Below, piece by piece: positions 50,871 through 62,791 of a DNA stretch of 64,000 nucleotides. The notes under the pieces were generated by a model that worked only from the letters and a program-made list of their open reading frames with translations, had not been told where the DNA came from and ran no database searches. The translations under genes were made by a program, and so were the position numbers. Position 1 is the first letter of the stretch. The number at the start of each line of letters is the position of its first letter. The stretch spans positions 7,996,001 to 8,060,000 of the forward strand of contig CATNEN010000038.1 in NCBI GenBank assembly GCA_950097015.1, in the 5' to 3' direction. This stretch comes from Macrostomum hystrix. Its lineage: Eukaryota > Platyhelminthes > Macrostomidae.

Positions 50871-53800
50871 ATGAGCCGACTCATGCTTGACGACAGTCCG
50901 CCGCCTCTGTCCGCCGCCGACTCTGACGACTCCGCCGAGCTGCTGCTTGCTCGACGCTTGGCCCTCAGCGACAGCCTCGCCGCCTCCTACCCTGCCGCTG
51001 CTCTGTCCAATGCGCTTCGCGACGCCCCCGGAGCTGCCGCACTGGATGACGACGACCTCGGCACAGCTGATCCGCTTAGCCGCAGCTGCTTCGCCAGCCT
51101 TCGGGCTTCGCCTGGCGGCGGCAGCGCCGGCAGCGAGCTGGGCGATTTAGACTGGCTGGTGAATTACCGGCCGCCGGATTTGAGCAACCCCAGCGTAGCT
51201 GAGGATCTGGCCGCTGAGTTGGACGCCGCTGCCGCCTCGGCAACCGCTGCTGCCGCTGCTGCTGCTGCCGCTGAAGTTGCTGGTGAAATGACTGCTAACA
51301 GACGGGTGCGAGTTCGGGTTTTTTATCGTTTGTTCGTTGTAATATGACCTATGCGTTTCTCAGAATCTCACCTGTCTGCTTTTATGAATCTCACCTTTCT
51401 GCTGATCTAGGAATCTCACCTGTCTGCTTCTAGGAATCTCACCTGTCTGCTTCTAGGAATCTCACCTGTCTGCTTCTAGGAATCTCACCTGTCTGCTTCT
51501 AGGAATCTCACCTCTCTGCTTCTAGGAATCTCACCTCTGCTTCTGGGAATCTCACCTCTCTGCTTCTAGGAATCTCACCTCTCTGCTTCTGGGAATCTCA
51601 CCTGTCTGCTTCTGGGAATCTGACCTGTCTGCTTTTAGGAATCTCACCTGTCTGCTTCTAGGAATCTCAGCTGTCTGCTTCTAGGAATCTCAGCTGTCTG
51701 CTTTTAGGAATCTGACCTGTCTGCTTTTAGGAATCTCACCTGTCTGCTTCTAGGAATCTCAGCTGTCTGCTTCTAGGAATCTCAGCTGTCTGCTTTTAGG
51801 AATCTGACCTGTCTGCTTTTAGGAATCTCACCTGTCTGCTTCTAGGAATCTCACCTGTCTGCTTCTAGGAAACCTGTCAAAGTGTGTCAGAATCTCTGAA
51901 CCTGGCAAAGTGTGTCAGAATTTCTGAACCTGTCAATGTGTCTCAGATTCTCTAAACCTGTCAAAGTGTGTCAGAATCTCTGAACCTGTCAGTTTCCTAT
52001 CAGTTTATTAGAATCTCAGATATTTGCAACTCTCACCTTCCCCCACCAGGCCGCGGCCTCTGCCTCAGTGTCCGCCAGTCAGTTTCACAGCGACTACGAT
52101 CCCCAGCGTGACCGACTGCTCAAGCCGCCCTACTCATTCTCCTGCCTGATCTTCATGGCGCTAGAGGCGGCTCCTGGCAAGTGCCTGCCCGTACGGCGCA
52201 TCTACCAGTGGATCGAACAGAAGTTCCCCTACTACCGGCACGCCCAGAACGGATGGAAGAATTCCGTTAGACATAATCTGTCATTAAATAAGAGCTTCAC
52301 CAAGGTTCAGCGAGATGTGAGTGCTAATCATATACTGACTTTTTTAGTCCTAACTGATGGGGCTTGTAATCTAACTTTGAGGCACAATGAGGGTGTTAAA
52401 AGCTGCCTGATTATGAAGAATTCAGGACAAATGTACACTCCCTGTGTGAGTGCCTGAGTACGGGATCAGTGCGTGTGCTCAGGACTCAAAGGAATGGGTG
52501 CAGGTTTGCTGTCACCGAGTAAACCTCAGCCCTCCTACAATTATCCTAATTCTTTATTATCATCGATCCCAGATTGCATCAGCAGCGGCTTCCGAGTCCG
52601 CTGAAGTCTCTGACGATGACGAACGCGATGAGGTTCGAGTTCGCGCCAGTTTTGTTTAAATTCTCTAATGGAAATCGAATGATCCGATCACTAATCGTAG
52701 ATGTCTCTATCTCTATTACTCTGAGTAGTAGCTAACTGCGCATTCTGCGATTCTCATCATAGTTTGCGTCAAAAGTACACCGACTGGGTCGCTGTGATTT
52801 TTTAAAAACTTCACCTCACTTACAAGCTGGCTTTGCACTGTATAACAAGGCAACGTTTGAATTTATAAAATACTTTAGCGCTACAACTCCGCTACTATTA
52901 GTAGAGTTGGCGAAACATTCTATGCTGATTTACCGAATTCATTTTCGTCAAATCTTCCGCGCTCGCAGACGCCGGCCAAAGGCTCTCTGTGGACCATCGA
53001 CCCGATGGCTCGGGCTGGCATGCTCCAGGCCCTGAAGAAGACGCCATATCATCCATACGCCCAGGTGCAAATGTTTAGTGCCACTGGTACTATGTACAAA
53101 ACCTCTGGCAGCGGCGCTGCGGGCTTGAAACGGGAGGCTCGTAGCTCACCGCAGCCTCTGCAGCAACAGCAGCAGCAGCAGCAGCATGGTCCTGTATACA
53201 GTGGCCTTCTGGGCACAAACGTCCTTATAACTAGGCACGCCGCAACCATTGTCGACGACAGTGGCAGCACAGTCGATGATAAAGCAGCCACACAAGAGCA
53301 GCAGGAGCGAATGCAGTACCATCCCAATGTCAACAGTTTCAAAGGTCACGTGACGCCCAAGAAGGGACCACCGACATTGAAGCCGGCGCCTCCGCTGCTG
53401 CTGCCTCCGCCGCAGCCGCCGCCGCCTCTGCAGCCGCACCAGCAACAGGCGGCAATAAAATCTGAAGACGACCTGGCTGCTGACGATGCCACAGACGATG
53501 AGAAGTCCAAGCGGCAGCGCTGTCGCAAGCAGGACTTGCTGCCGTCGGCGCATCTCTACCCGTTTCTGGCGGCCAAGATGAAACGACTGGTCCACATTCT
53601 TGGCGATCAGGTGAGCAGTGGTGTTACACCCAAATGAAAAAAACTTCTTTTTTCTACTCGTGCAAAAAAATTAACAGTAGAACAACCAAGGGGAGAATTC
53701 CCCATGAAAGTTTTTTTGTGCTGTATCCGATCGGAGCAACGCAAGCACACGAAACTCAAGAAGACGGCCAACATTTTATTGCGCATCTTCTGAAACAATA

Positions 53801-55676
53801 ATCAAGTCGCCAGCTCTTCAGACCGTCCAGATGGTTCTGGCCGAATGTCAGCGCGTCTTGTAAGGATTTTCCCATACGTGCTAGTGTATTTCAAACACCC
53901 CTGTACACAGATTAGCACTGCGCCTCAGTGCGGCCTTGCCAGGCCTTCAAAATAACTAGTGCCTGCGTCATCTCCGTCTTCGGTGGTCATCTACCTTTAT
54001 CTAGACGAACTGCTGGACCTTTAAGGGCTGGAACAGGTGGAACTAGGCCAGTATGGACACCCTGACGCGAATTTCTCCAATTTCACTGATTAACCCAAAA
54101 TATTAGGCGCAGCTCAACCACAGGACACCATCGCTAATTCTGTCAACCAATCACACCACCCAGCGCTGTTTGCATTCGGGCGCTGCCAATTCTTTCTCTT
54201 GGTATAAAAACGGGCGGTAAAATGGCTTGGTGGTCCTACTGTTAAAGCGTATTAAAGCATGAAACCTTGGCATGCCTGGTAATCTTAACGTGTATTGTAA
54301 ACTTACAATTTGTTTCGTAATTTAGTAATTATTGCAATTTATTCAACACGCATTTCAATTCGAAATTGCCCTGTAATTCCAAATAGTTTACTTCACTTTC
54401 CGAAATCCCTGCACCCAGGCTTGCGACGCGCAGCACCTGAATGGCGCTGACGGCTCCTCCAGCGGGCTCGGCAGGCTGCGTCGGCAGCGCGGCGACGGCG
54501 ACGATTTCGACGAAGAAGAAGAAGATGAAGAAGACGACGACGAGGATGGCTACGTGGAGATCGAGCAGCCAATCAAGAGACCGCGCGGCCGGCCTCGCAA
54601 AGACAGCGCGCCAATCTACCGCCTGCTGCCGCCAGCCCGGCTGCTGAAGAAGAAGAAGCGAAAGCGCCGCTCCTCTGGCATGCCGTCAGTAAACCAGCTG
54701 GTGGCCGCCGCCCAAATGGCCCAGATGAAGCGGGCGGCCGCTGCTGCCGCTGCTGCTGTTGCTTCCTCCTCCGGCGCTGCGGCCTTGGACGCCGTCGTGT
54801 CGGCGGCTGCGCCCGTTTTGGCGCCGATTTCTCTGCCGCCCGCGCCGAAGCCCGCGCCAGCTCCGGCGCCAGCGCAGGCCAAGCCTCGGCTGCCTGACGC
54901 GCACGCTCTCTATCTAAAATATCGCCAGAGCTCCGGTGGCGACGACTGCGGCGATGCTGCGTCGTCGTCGGCTTCGTCAGCATCCGACCGGGTGCCACCC
55001 CGGCGACTGCCTCCATTGACGGGATCGGAAGCACAGGAGAAAATGTGAGCTTGCACAACACTTTCCCATAACCCATTTTCCCATATCCCATTTCCCCATA
55101 TCCCATTTCCCCATATCCCATTTCCCCATATCCCATTTCCCCATATCCCATTTCCCCATATCCCATTTCCCCATATCCCATTTCCCCATATCCCATTTCC
55201 CCATATCCCATTTCCCCATATCCCATTTCCCCATATCCCATTTCCCCATATCCCATTTCCCCATATCCCATTTCCCCATATCCCATTTCCCCATATCCCA
55301 TTTCCCCATATCCCATTTCCCCATATCCCATTTCCCCATATCCCATTTCCCCATATCCCTGACTAATATTTTTTTCCTTTAGCTCCATTTGAAGCTAGAT
55401 CCTCACGCTATTCTGCTCTCCCCTAAATCCCCAAATCGCAGCCCCCTGGAGGAGGCCTCAGTCCTGGCCAGTCTGGCTCTCAACATCGCCAAGCAGCCGT
55501 CGTCCGCATCAGCTGCAGCGGGCCCGGCGCCTCCTGTAGTCAGCATAGTAAAGTCGCCGGCTGGCTCCTCTGCCTCGCTGTGCGGCAGCGCCTCCCGGGT
55601 GCACATCCTGCAAGCTCCGTCAATCACCGGCGGTGGCGGCATTGTTGTCAAGCTGGCTGGCAAGCCTTTAAACTGA
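50871..55676 (+). CDS. FOXN3: FOXN2/3-like forkhead transcription factor with AT-hook
   Basis: Nuclear DNA-binding regulator. Exons: 50871-51305 (acidic/Ala-rich N terminus, poly-Ala), 52050-52316, optional 52573-52632, 52969-53610, 54419-55044, and a last open block 55383-55676. Forkhead from about residue 170: [54 protein letters not shown], then KGSLWTIDP and [10 protein letters not shown], which is the FOXN2/FOXN3 signature. Exon 5 has an acidic run ([14 protein letters not shown]), an AT-hook core [10 protein letters not shown] (about residue 521-530) and a basic KKKKRKRR. Poly-Gln in exon 4. The strong donor after exon 5 (phase 2) does not join in frame with the long last open block: read from the acceptor at 55383 it stops within three codons. 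So the C terminus is uncertain. N2 versus N3 cannot be decided by eye. Confidence 0.88.
51355..51870. repeat. 23-bp minisatellite, FOXN intron 1
   Basis: About 22 copies of GAATCTCACCTGTCTGCTTC(TAG). Each unit contains CTGCTTCTAG, an acceptor-like motif on the sense strand. A short second set (GAACCTGTCAAAGTGTGTCA) follows to about 52010. Confidence 0.95.
52377..52565 (+). repeat. SINE family B 3' body fragment next to a FOXN exon
   Basis: Contains TGCCTGATTATGAAG, AATGTACAC, CCTGTGTGAG, GTGCTCAGGACTCAA and GTCACCGAG, aligning with the body of the SINE at 38673, and a short TTCTTTATTAT tail. It ends a few bases before the acceptor of the 60-bp exon at 52573. Confidence 0.6.
53671..54245 (+). 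mobile_element. TTAA-flanked miniature element, copy 1 (FOXN intron)
   Basis: Starts TTAACAGTAGAACAACCAAG and ends CTTGGTGGTCCTACTGTTAA, inverted ends each bounded by TTAA, the target of piggyBac-type elements. The interior matches the copy at 60537 (GGAGCAACGCAAGCACACGA, CTGCGCCTCAGTGCG, GACACCATCGC). No transposase. It fills most of the 808-bp intron between the exons at 53610 and 54419. Confidence 0.88.
55062..55360. repeat. 15-bp minisatellite, FOXN intron 5
   Basis: About 20 almost perfect copies of CCCCATATCCCATTT. Being a multiple of three, it yields a spurious minus-strand GYGEM/WDMGK repeat frame. Confidence 0.97.
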
Positions 55677-56085
55677 TGTTACTCATATGAGACCTATGAG
55701 TAGTGACTGCGGCGCATGAATATAATATTTCTGGAAGCTAAAAATGTACTTTTTACTGCTGCTCTATGAGTTGAAAAAGTGGGTCTTTGTACTTTTAATT
55801 GCAGCCTGTTCTGCTGTTGGTTCGAGTCTTTAGAGCATGAGCATATTTTTTTCATGAATTGTTTTGTTAAAAATCTGACATATTGCTCGATTTAGCATAA
55901 GCCGAATTAGCAAAGCTTTAACCTATTTAGTTTAGAGGTTGACATTTTTTTTTCATTTCAGTTAACCCGCGTACCAGGATTAAAAAAATTCTTTTAAAGT
56001 GGGTGAGTTACTTGAGAAGCAGTATTTCATGTTTAATTTGGTGTTTTCGTATTTATAAAGCAGCTTTGGTGGCGTTCGGTGTCTG
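55677..56085. other. FOXN 3' flank
   Basis: AT-rich sequence following the last open block; no distinct feature. Confidence 0.4.
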
Positions 56086-56705
56086 TGGAAACTTGTAGGG
56101 TGTCTATGGCAGTGAGGTGGTAGGTTGGGGTGTCTGTAGAAACTTGTAGGGTGTCTATGGCAGTGAGGAGTTAGTAGGTTGGGGTGTCTGTTCAAACTTG
56201 TGGGGTGTCTATGGCAGTGAGGAGGCGGTAGGATTGGGTGTCTGTGGAAACTTGTGGGGTGTCTATGACAGTGAGAAGGTGGTAGGTTTGGGTGTCTGCA
56301 AACTTGTGGGGTGTCTACGGCAGTGAGGAGGTGGTAGGTTGGGGTGTCTATGGCAGTGAGGAGGTGGTAGGTTGGGGTGTCTGTGCAAACTTGTAGGATG
56401 TCTATGGCAGTGAGGAGGTGGTAGGTTGGGGTGTCTGTGCAAACTTGTAGGATGTCTATGGCAGTGAGGAGGTGGTAGGTTGGGGTGTCTGTAGAAACTT
56501 GTAGGATGTCTATGGCAGTGAGGAGGTGGTAGGTTTGGGTGTCTGTAGAAACTTGTAGGATGTCTATGGCAGTGAGGAGGTGGTAGGTTTGGGTGTCTGT
56601 AGAAACTTGTAGGATGTCTATGGCAGTGAGGAGGTGGTAGGTTGGGTGTCTGTAGAAACTTGTAGGATGTCTATGGCAGGGAGGAGGTGTCAGTTGCAAG
56701 CTGTT
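56086..56705. repeat. 54-bp intergenic minisatellite
   Basis: About 11 copies of a 54-bp unit (GTAGGTTGGGGTGTCTGTGC ... GATGTCTATGGCAGTGAGGA), with some units shortened. The 254-codon minus-strand frame across it (54 is a multiple of three) has no other support. Confidence 0.93.
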
Positions 56706-58010
56706 AAGTGTCTTTAGTACCTGGTGCAGTGAGTGGCATCGCATGTTCCATTATCGAAGGCCAGCACTTTATATTTTAAACAATCCAATGAATCCATGGT
56801 TAGTGGTGCAATGCTCTGTGCTCCTGTTTGTAGTCCAATGTTCATTTTTCGAATATTACAAGTCTGCGTTTATTTTTTTGCCGCATATAATCGCACAGGG
56901 CTCCATCCTGTACGGCAGTTTTATATGCTGTGTTTCTGATTAATTCTCATTGTGTCTACATTGTGTGTACATACATTTTATCAGCTCCAGCTAGCTAATC
57001 TGAGTGCTTACAGTTCAGTTATTATTATGCTTGTTTTCAAGGAAACTAACAGACATTAATAATCAAACTATTTTCTTGACTAATTAATCTTCCTTCAGCC
57101 TGCATATGATCATTTATTAACGAAAGCTTCCTGTTTACAATTGCGGCGGTTAAATCAGTCTTAAATTTTTATTTTATTTAGTTTTTTCATAATCGGGTTG
57201 TATGTGCGCTAACTCTACTACTTACTTTGCATATTGTAAGTAGTCTCGTTAGCTCAATGCGTCACTTAAACGAGTCTACTTTTTGCGAATAATCTGATCA
57301 GCTGCAGTGTAACGCGTGGCGCAATCTCTGTGGATCGAAAATTGGTTTTGCAATGGGAGTTAAAGAAAGCAGGAAATGTTTTTTTCTGTACATAGACTCA
57401 CTGAATAAGTACTGAAGTAGAAAATGCTTTGTTTTTGTTCTTTTGCCTTACTCAGTATATTTAGTTTGTAACTACAACTATTACTCAATCACTGCCATCT
57501 TGAAAACATATTCGCTAGTAAACAAACTACTTATTTATCTCAATAAGTAGTATCAAAGGTTTTTAACCCAATATGAATCTGGCTAGAAAATTCGCTATGA
57601 TTTTTGTTTGCCTTCGAAACTAAAACAGTATAATATATTTTGTGTGCAATTTCTAGTGCTGACTATTTTCAATATCTATAATTACTTTTTTGGCTTCCCT
57701 CAATCTAACCAACATTGTAAGCTTTTTACTAATTATTATTAGTACTGTCCCGCCTGCCATATAACTACACCAACTATCATTGCTACTATTATTACCGTAC
57801 AAATCCTCGGTGCTCAAACATGTACGCGTTCTATTTGTTATCGAGCCATCCGCTAGCTTTGCAGCAATAATATCTTTGACTACGACAAAATGCTATGCAA
57901 GTATTTCACTGTGCTCAATTCAATGCAAAGGACCTGCATTGGCCTGCTCTTAGTTCTTGTTGACTGTAGCGAGCTATCGTAGTAATCGACCATTCATTAT
58001 CCTGACCGCT
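56706..58010. other. AT-rich spacer upstream of folliculin
   Basis: No supported feature. The folliculin initiator exon may lie here or within the following array, but no convincing ATG plus donor was found. Confidence 0.4.
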
Positions 58011-58014
58011 AATC

Positions 58015-58605
58015 TCTCCAACCACCATTATACATTCGCTAATCCCACCATCTTTTATCATCCCATTCCCTAATCCCTCCATCTTTTATCATCCCATTCA
58101 CTAATCCGTCCATCTTTTATCATCCCATTCACTAATCCGTCCATCTTTTATCATCCCATTCACTAATCCGTCCATCTTTTATCATCCCATTCACTAATCC
58201 CTCCATCATTTATCATCCCATTCACTAATCCGTCCATCTTTTATCATCCCATTCAATAATCCCACCATCTTTTATCATCCCATTCACTAATCCCTCCATC
58301 TTTTATCATCCCATTCACTAATCCGTCCATCTTTTATCATCCCATTCACTAATCCGTCCATCTTTTATCATCCCATTCACTAATCCGTCCATCTTTTATC
58401 ATCCCATTCACTAATCCCTCCATCATTTATCATCTTAGCCGCTAATCCCTCCATCATTCATCATCCAAGCCGCTAATCCCTCTATTCATCATCAAAGCCG
58501 CTAATCCCTACATTTATCATCCCTGCCGCTAATCCCTCCATTCATCATCCCAGCCGCTAATCCGTCCATTTATCATCCCAGCCGCTAATCCCACCATCAT
58601 TCATT
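58015..58605. repeat. 31-bp minisatellite upstream of folliculin exon
   Basis: About 19 copies of a unit with CATCCCATTCACTAATCCGT and CCATCTTTTAT, degenerate at the 3' side (shorter CATCCCAGCCGCTAATCC units). The sense strand is pyrimidine-rich and each unit has CACTAAT, resembling a branch point. Confidence 0.95.
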
Positions 58606-58679
58606 CTCCCAACTGCAAATTCAGTCTTTGAAGCCAATTTAAACAAAGCATTCCACGTAGAAGCTGCTCAACCTTGCAG

Positions 58680-61600
58680 AACTGCCTGATTGCGCTGACG
58701 CACTTCTGCGAGGACCACGGTCCCGCGGTGATCCTGTGCACGCAGGTGATGCAACAGCTGCCCAGCAGCTCGCGGCAGCTGCTCGAGGTGGCTACCGTGG
58801 CGCCAGCGGACGAGTCGCTCCATCGTCAGCCGCATCAGCAACCGCCGCCCGCCACCGGCTGCTTCCCGGTGGTGACCTGCTCCTCCTGCCGCTCCATGCC
58901 GCCCAATGTGCTGGCCATGCACACCGAAGACGCCTCAGCTCGCGTCCACCTGGTCTCCAGCCAGCACCCGACCTCGCCCAGCCAGCTGTACAGCCGCCTC
59001 CGCCAGGCGTGCCTTCGCGTGCACTCTTGCGAGGTGTGCCCAACCAGCGCCATGTACTTTGGCGATCCCGTCAATGGTCACGTGATGGGCGCGCCATTCC
59101 AGTTGGACGACGCGAAGGCGCGCGGTCTGGCCAGTCAGTACGCGGTGATTGTGATGTCCGCTGACGGCCGCATGCTGCTGCAGGCCTGGCCCTGGCTGGT
59201 GGACCAAATCGGCCACGTCACGGCCGCCTTGAAGCGGAAGGCCTGCGCCCAATTCCAGTCGGAGCAGCTTAGCCAGGCCAACGCCAAGGCCACGCGAATC
59301 AACGGCTCCAGCTGGCTGCGGATGCGCCGCTCTGACGCTCCGGCCAGGTCTCTGGCTCAGCTCACTGGCGACGCGGCCGTGTTTCAGCGGCTGCACCTCT
59401 GGTTCGCCTGGCTGCTGCGCGGCTGGCAGCGGGAGGAGATCCGTGTTGGCCGGCCCACCGAGGACAAGCTGGCCGAGGAGCTGCAGCTACTGGCGGCTGA
59501 TCAGGACTGCCTGCTGAATGCCGAGGTCAGGTGCAACGAACTTTCCCAATCTTTACTCCTGAGCAAAGTTAATTTCCATACAGTTTTTTTTCACTAAGCC
59601 TATAAATTTATAGACTGATTGGTTGACAGACTTGGCGATGGTGTCCTGTGATTGAACTGCGCCTAATATTTTGGCTTGATCAGTGAAATTGGAGAAATTT
59701 GCATCAATGTGTCCATACTGGCCTAGTTCCACCTGCTGTAGCCCTTGAAGGTCCAGCAGGTGACCACCGAAGACGGAGATGATGCAGGCACATTCGGGTG
59801 ACATGCAGATAAATTTTGAAGGCCTGGCCCGTGTTCTTGAGTTTCTCGTGCTTGCGTTGCTCCGTTCGGGTGCAGCAAAAATTTATCAAGGGCGGAAACG
59901 TTTTTCCTTGGTAGGTGGTTCTACTGTTAACATGGTCTAAGCTTGCAATAATCGATAAGTCGTAAGGCTAGTGTCTAGGTAGTAATTATAGATGATTTAT
60001 ATGAATAAATTACCTTTGATCAGTTATCAGTCAATGGAGAAAACGGTTCTTCCCTACTGGTGCTTGATATCCCATAGTCTATGGCCCTGAGTAGTCTACA
60101 GTGATTTAAACTTTGGACTTCTCTGACCTAGAGGTCTGGAGTTCGATTCTGTCAGGCGAATGTAGCTGTTTGTGTCTTTGCCCGTGTAAAGAGCTGTTTG
60201 TATCTTTGACGAGCGTTCTCAATTCGATTAGCTTGTGTCCATTTTAACCCTGATCTGACGGTCACAATGGACGTTCACAGTGGGTGGTCAACATTATTTT
60301 CATATTTTTGTCACATCTTCACATCCACAGGACTCGGAAGATGAGGGTACTCGCACGGTGGTGCCCACACCCACGGCTTCATCAGTTTGCAAGCCATCAG
60401 CCGGCGGCGGTCACTCTGCGGTTAGCATTGTGTTCCATTCGCTCAGGCACCTCCGTCAAAGGCTGAAACGTGTACCTGTGACCAATTTGATTGACAGGTG
60501 AGCATGGCGTACCGCTGATTGGTGGCTTTTCGAGGATTAACAGTAGAACTACCAAGGTTGGGAGAATTTCCCCCTCCCCCCTCAGTCTCCCCCTTCCCCA
60601 GGGGGAAATCCCCCTGACAATTTTTGTGCTGCACCCGAACGGAGCAACGCAAGCACACGAAACTCAAGAACACGGGCCAACTTTTTGTTGCCAGCACAAA
60701 AGTCGCCAGCTCCTCAGGCCGTCCAGCTATTCAATGGTTCTGGCAGATCAAGGTCAGATTTTTCCCATAAGCGCTAGTTCATACACCCCTATACACGAAT
60801 TAGCACTGCGCCTCAGTGCGACCTTGCCAGGCCTTCAAAATTTATCAGCACGTCACCCGAATGTGCCTGCATCATCTCCGTCTTCAGTGGTCACCTACCA
60901 TTATCTAGACGTATTTGCTGGACCTTCAAGGACTACAACAGGTGGAAAGAGGACACCCTGACGCGAATTTCTCCAATTTCACTGATCAAGCCTGAATATT
61001 AGGCGCAGCTCAACCACAGGACACCATCGCCAAGTCTGTCAACCAATCAGTCACCACCCAACGCTGTTTGCATTCGGGCGCTGCCAAAAAATTTCTGGGG
61101 TGCGGTAAATGGCTTGGTAGTCCTTAGTCCTACTGTTAAGCTCAAATTATCCTCATCACCGCAGATCCGTGTCTGTGCTGGACCCGGACTCTGAGCAGCT
61201 CAGCCTCCACAGGCAACCACACATATTCCTGCTGCTGCTTTATCACCTGGTCACCGGCAATCAGATTGTGTTTAGGACCAACCTGCCAGTCCTGGCTGCC
61301 TCATTCTTTACATTGCTGCGCCAGATACTGCCGCTAAACTGTGTGCAAGAGGTGCTCAACTCTGCCAATTATGAGGAGCCTTACAGGTAAGCGATCGGCT
61401 TAGAATCCCATTGCTGGGTCAAGCTTGGATTTTCAATTGTGGGTCAAGCTTCGAATCCAATTGTGGGTCAAGCTTCGATTCCCAATTGTGGGTCAAGCTT
61501 CGAATTCCAATTGTGGTTCAAGCTTAGAATCCCAATGCTGGGTCAAGCTTGGATTTTCAATTGTGGGTCAAGCTTCGAATCCCAATTGTGGGTCAAGCTT

Positions 61601-62791
61601 CGATTCCCAATTGTGGGTCAAGCTTCGAATTCCAATTGTGGTTCAAGCTTAGAATCCCAATGCTGGGTCAAGCTTGGATTTTCAATTGTGGGTCAAGCTT
61701 CGAATTCCAATTGTGGTTCAAGCTTCGAATCCCAATTCTGGGTCAAGCTTCGAATCCCAATTCTGGGTCAAGCTTCGAATCCTAATTCTGGGTCAAGCTT
61801 AGAATCCCAATTCTGGGTCAAGCTTCGATTCCCAATTGTGGGTTAAGCTTCGAATCTCAATTGTGGGTCAAGCTTCGAATCTCAATTGTGGGTCAAGCTT
61901 CGAATCACAATTGTGGGTCAAGCTTCGAATCTCAATTGTGGGTCAAGCTTCGAAACACAATTGTGGGTCAAGCTTCGAATCTCAATTGTGGGTCAAGCTT
62001 CGAATCCCAATTCTGGGTCAAGCTTCGAATCCTAATTCTGGGTCAAGCTTAGAATCCCAATTCTGGGTCAAGCTTCGATTCCCAATTGTGGGTCAAGCTT
62101 CGAAACACAATTCTGGGTCAAGCTTCGAATCTCAATTGTGGGTCAAGCTTCGAATCTTAATTGTGGGTCAAGCTTCGAATCACAATAATTAGCTTTGAAT
62201 CCAAGTACTCCATTGTTGGATGAAGCCTAAAAAAATAAATTCAAGGTTGATTCCGAATTCGCCTTGGTCAGGTGTAACTTTCTCGGCCTTACCTGGGAAG
62301 CCAGCATACCTGACAGCGTCCTGACAGATCCTGACAGCCACCCCATGCTGGTGCTGGAGTGCCTCGGCGACCTTCGCAGTCTGGCTAACGACGCGTTTGC
62401 CACTGTTGACGACCTGAGCATCACCTGTGCCACCAACCGGCCTGTGCCCAGCAGCGCTTACAATTCCCTGCTTGGCCTGCCAAGCCTCATTGATGAGCTA
62501 GACAAACTGCTGGACAGTCGCCAGTTGCCAGACGAAGCACTCGACCTGCTTGTGACCAACGTCAAAGAGGACTGGCTGAACCGGGCGCGCCAGTTCTTCA
62601 CTTGCTGCTGCGCCCAGGCGCAGAGAAATCGTCAGCTGACCGACAAGCAGGTCGCTGAGCTGCTCGACAGTCTCGGCTGTTCACGCAACGACGAACTGGT
62701 GCTGAAATTCTGGACTAGAGGCCTAGCCTCCACCAGCCGGCGAGAGATTCAAGGCCTGGGCAGCTTGGCCGGCAAACTCCTGATTCGCTGA
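58680..62791 (+). CDS. FLCN: Folliculin (about 585 aa; initiator exon not found)
   Basis: Lysosome-associated GTPase-activating protein for RagC/D in amino-acid/mTORC1 signalling, with FNIP partners. Exons 58680-59525, 60331-60497, 61165-61386, 62272-62791 join in phase (0, 2, 2) and end with TGA. Exon 58680 begins NCLIALTHFCEDHGPAVILC, matching the folliculin start (MNAIVALCHFCELHGP in human), so only the initiator Met, in an upstream exon, is missing. Other family blocks: SSQHPTSPSQLYSRLRQACL, SCEVCP, YFGDPVNG, SLAQLT, LHLWFAWLLRG, FHSLRHLRQRLK, ITGNQ-like LVTGNQIVFR, YEEPYRCNFLGL, VTNVKEDWLNRARQF, LKFWTRGLA. Length matches human folliculin (579). Longin-type N domain and DENN C domain are known for the family. 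Introns carry TTAA-flanked elements and a 25-bp array. Confidence 0.95.
59570..59930 (-). mobile_element. TTAA-flanked miniature element, copy 3, truncated (folliculin intron)
   Basis: Opposite orientation to the other two. Right end CCTTGGTAGGTGGTTCTACT then GTTAA (TTAA at 59927-59930); interior contains TCGTGCTTGCGTTGCTCCGT and GGCGATGGTGTCCTGTG, reverse complements of copies 1 and 2. The left end is missing. Confidence 0.85.
60085..60175 (+). repeat. possible tRNA-like SINE remnant in folliculin intron
   Basis: GTAGTCTACAGTGATTTAAA, TTGGACTTCTCTGACCTAGA and GGAGTTCGATTCTGTC have A/B-box spacing like family A, but are diverged. Confidence 0.4.
60537..61139 (+). mobile_element. TTAA-flanked miniature element, copy 2 (fills a folliculin intron)
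   Basis: Starts TTAACAGTAGAACTACCAAG and ends GCTTGGTAGTC..CCTACTGTTAA. The 603-bp element makes up about 90% of the 667-bp intron 60498-61164. Interior matches copies at 53671 and 59570. Confidence 0.9.
61400..62205. repeat. 25-bp minisatellite, folliculin intron 3
   Basis: About 32 copies of GGGTCAAGCTTCGAATCCCA(ATTGT) with several unit variants arranged in repeating blocks (e.g. 61425-61530 recurs at 61550-61680), implying duplication of multi-unit blocks. Each unit carries a HindIII site (AAGCTT). Confidence 0.95.

Noticed and set aside
54573..55388. 271-codon minus-strand frame with GYGEM repeats
   Set aside because: 15-bp array plus the antisense of the FOXN exon.
55980..56744. 254-codon minus-strand repeat frame (HRHPTSF, YHLLTAID)
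   Set aside because: Translation of the 54-bp array; no start context, splice sites or family.
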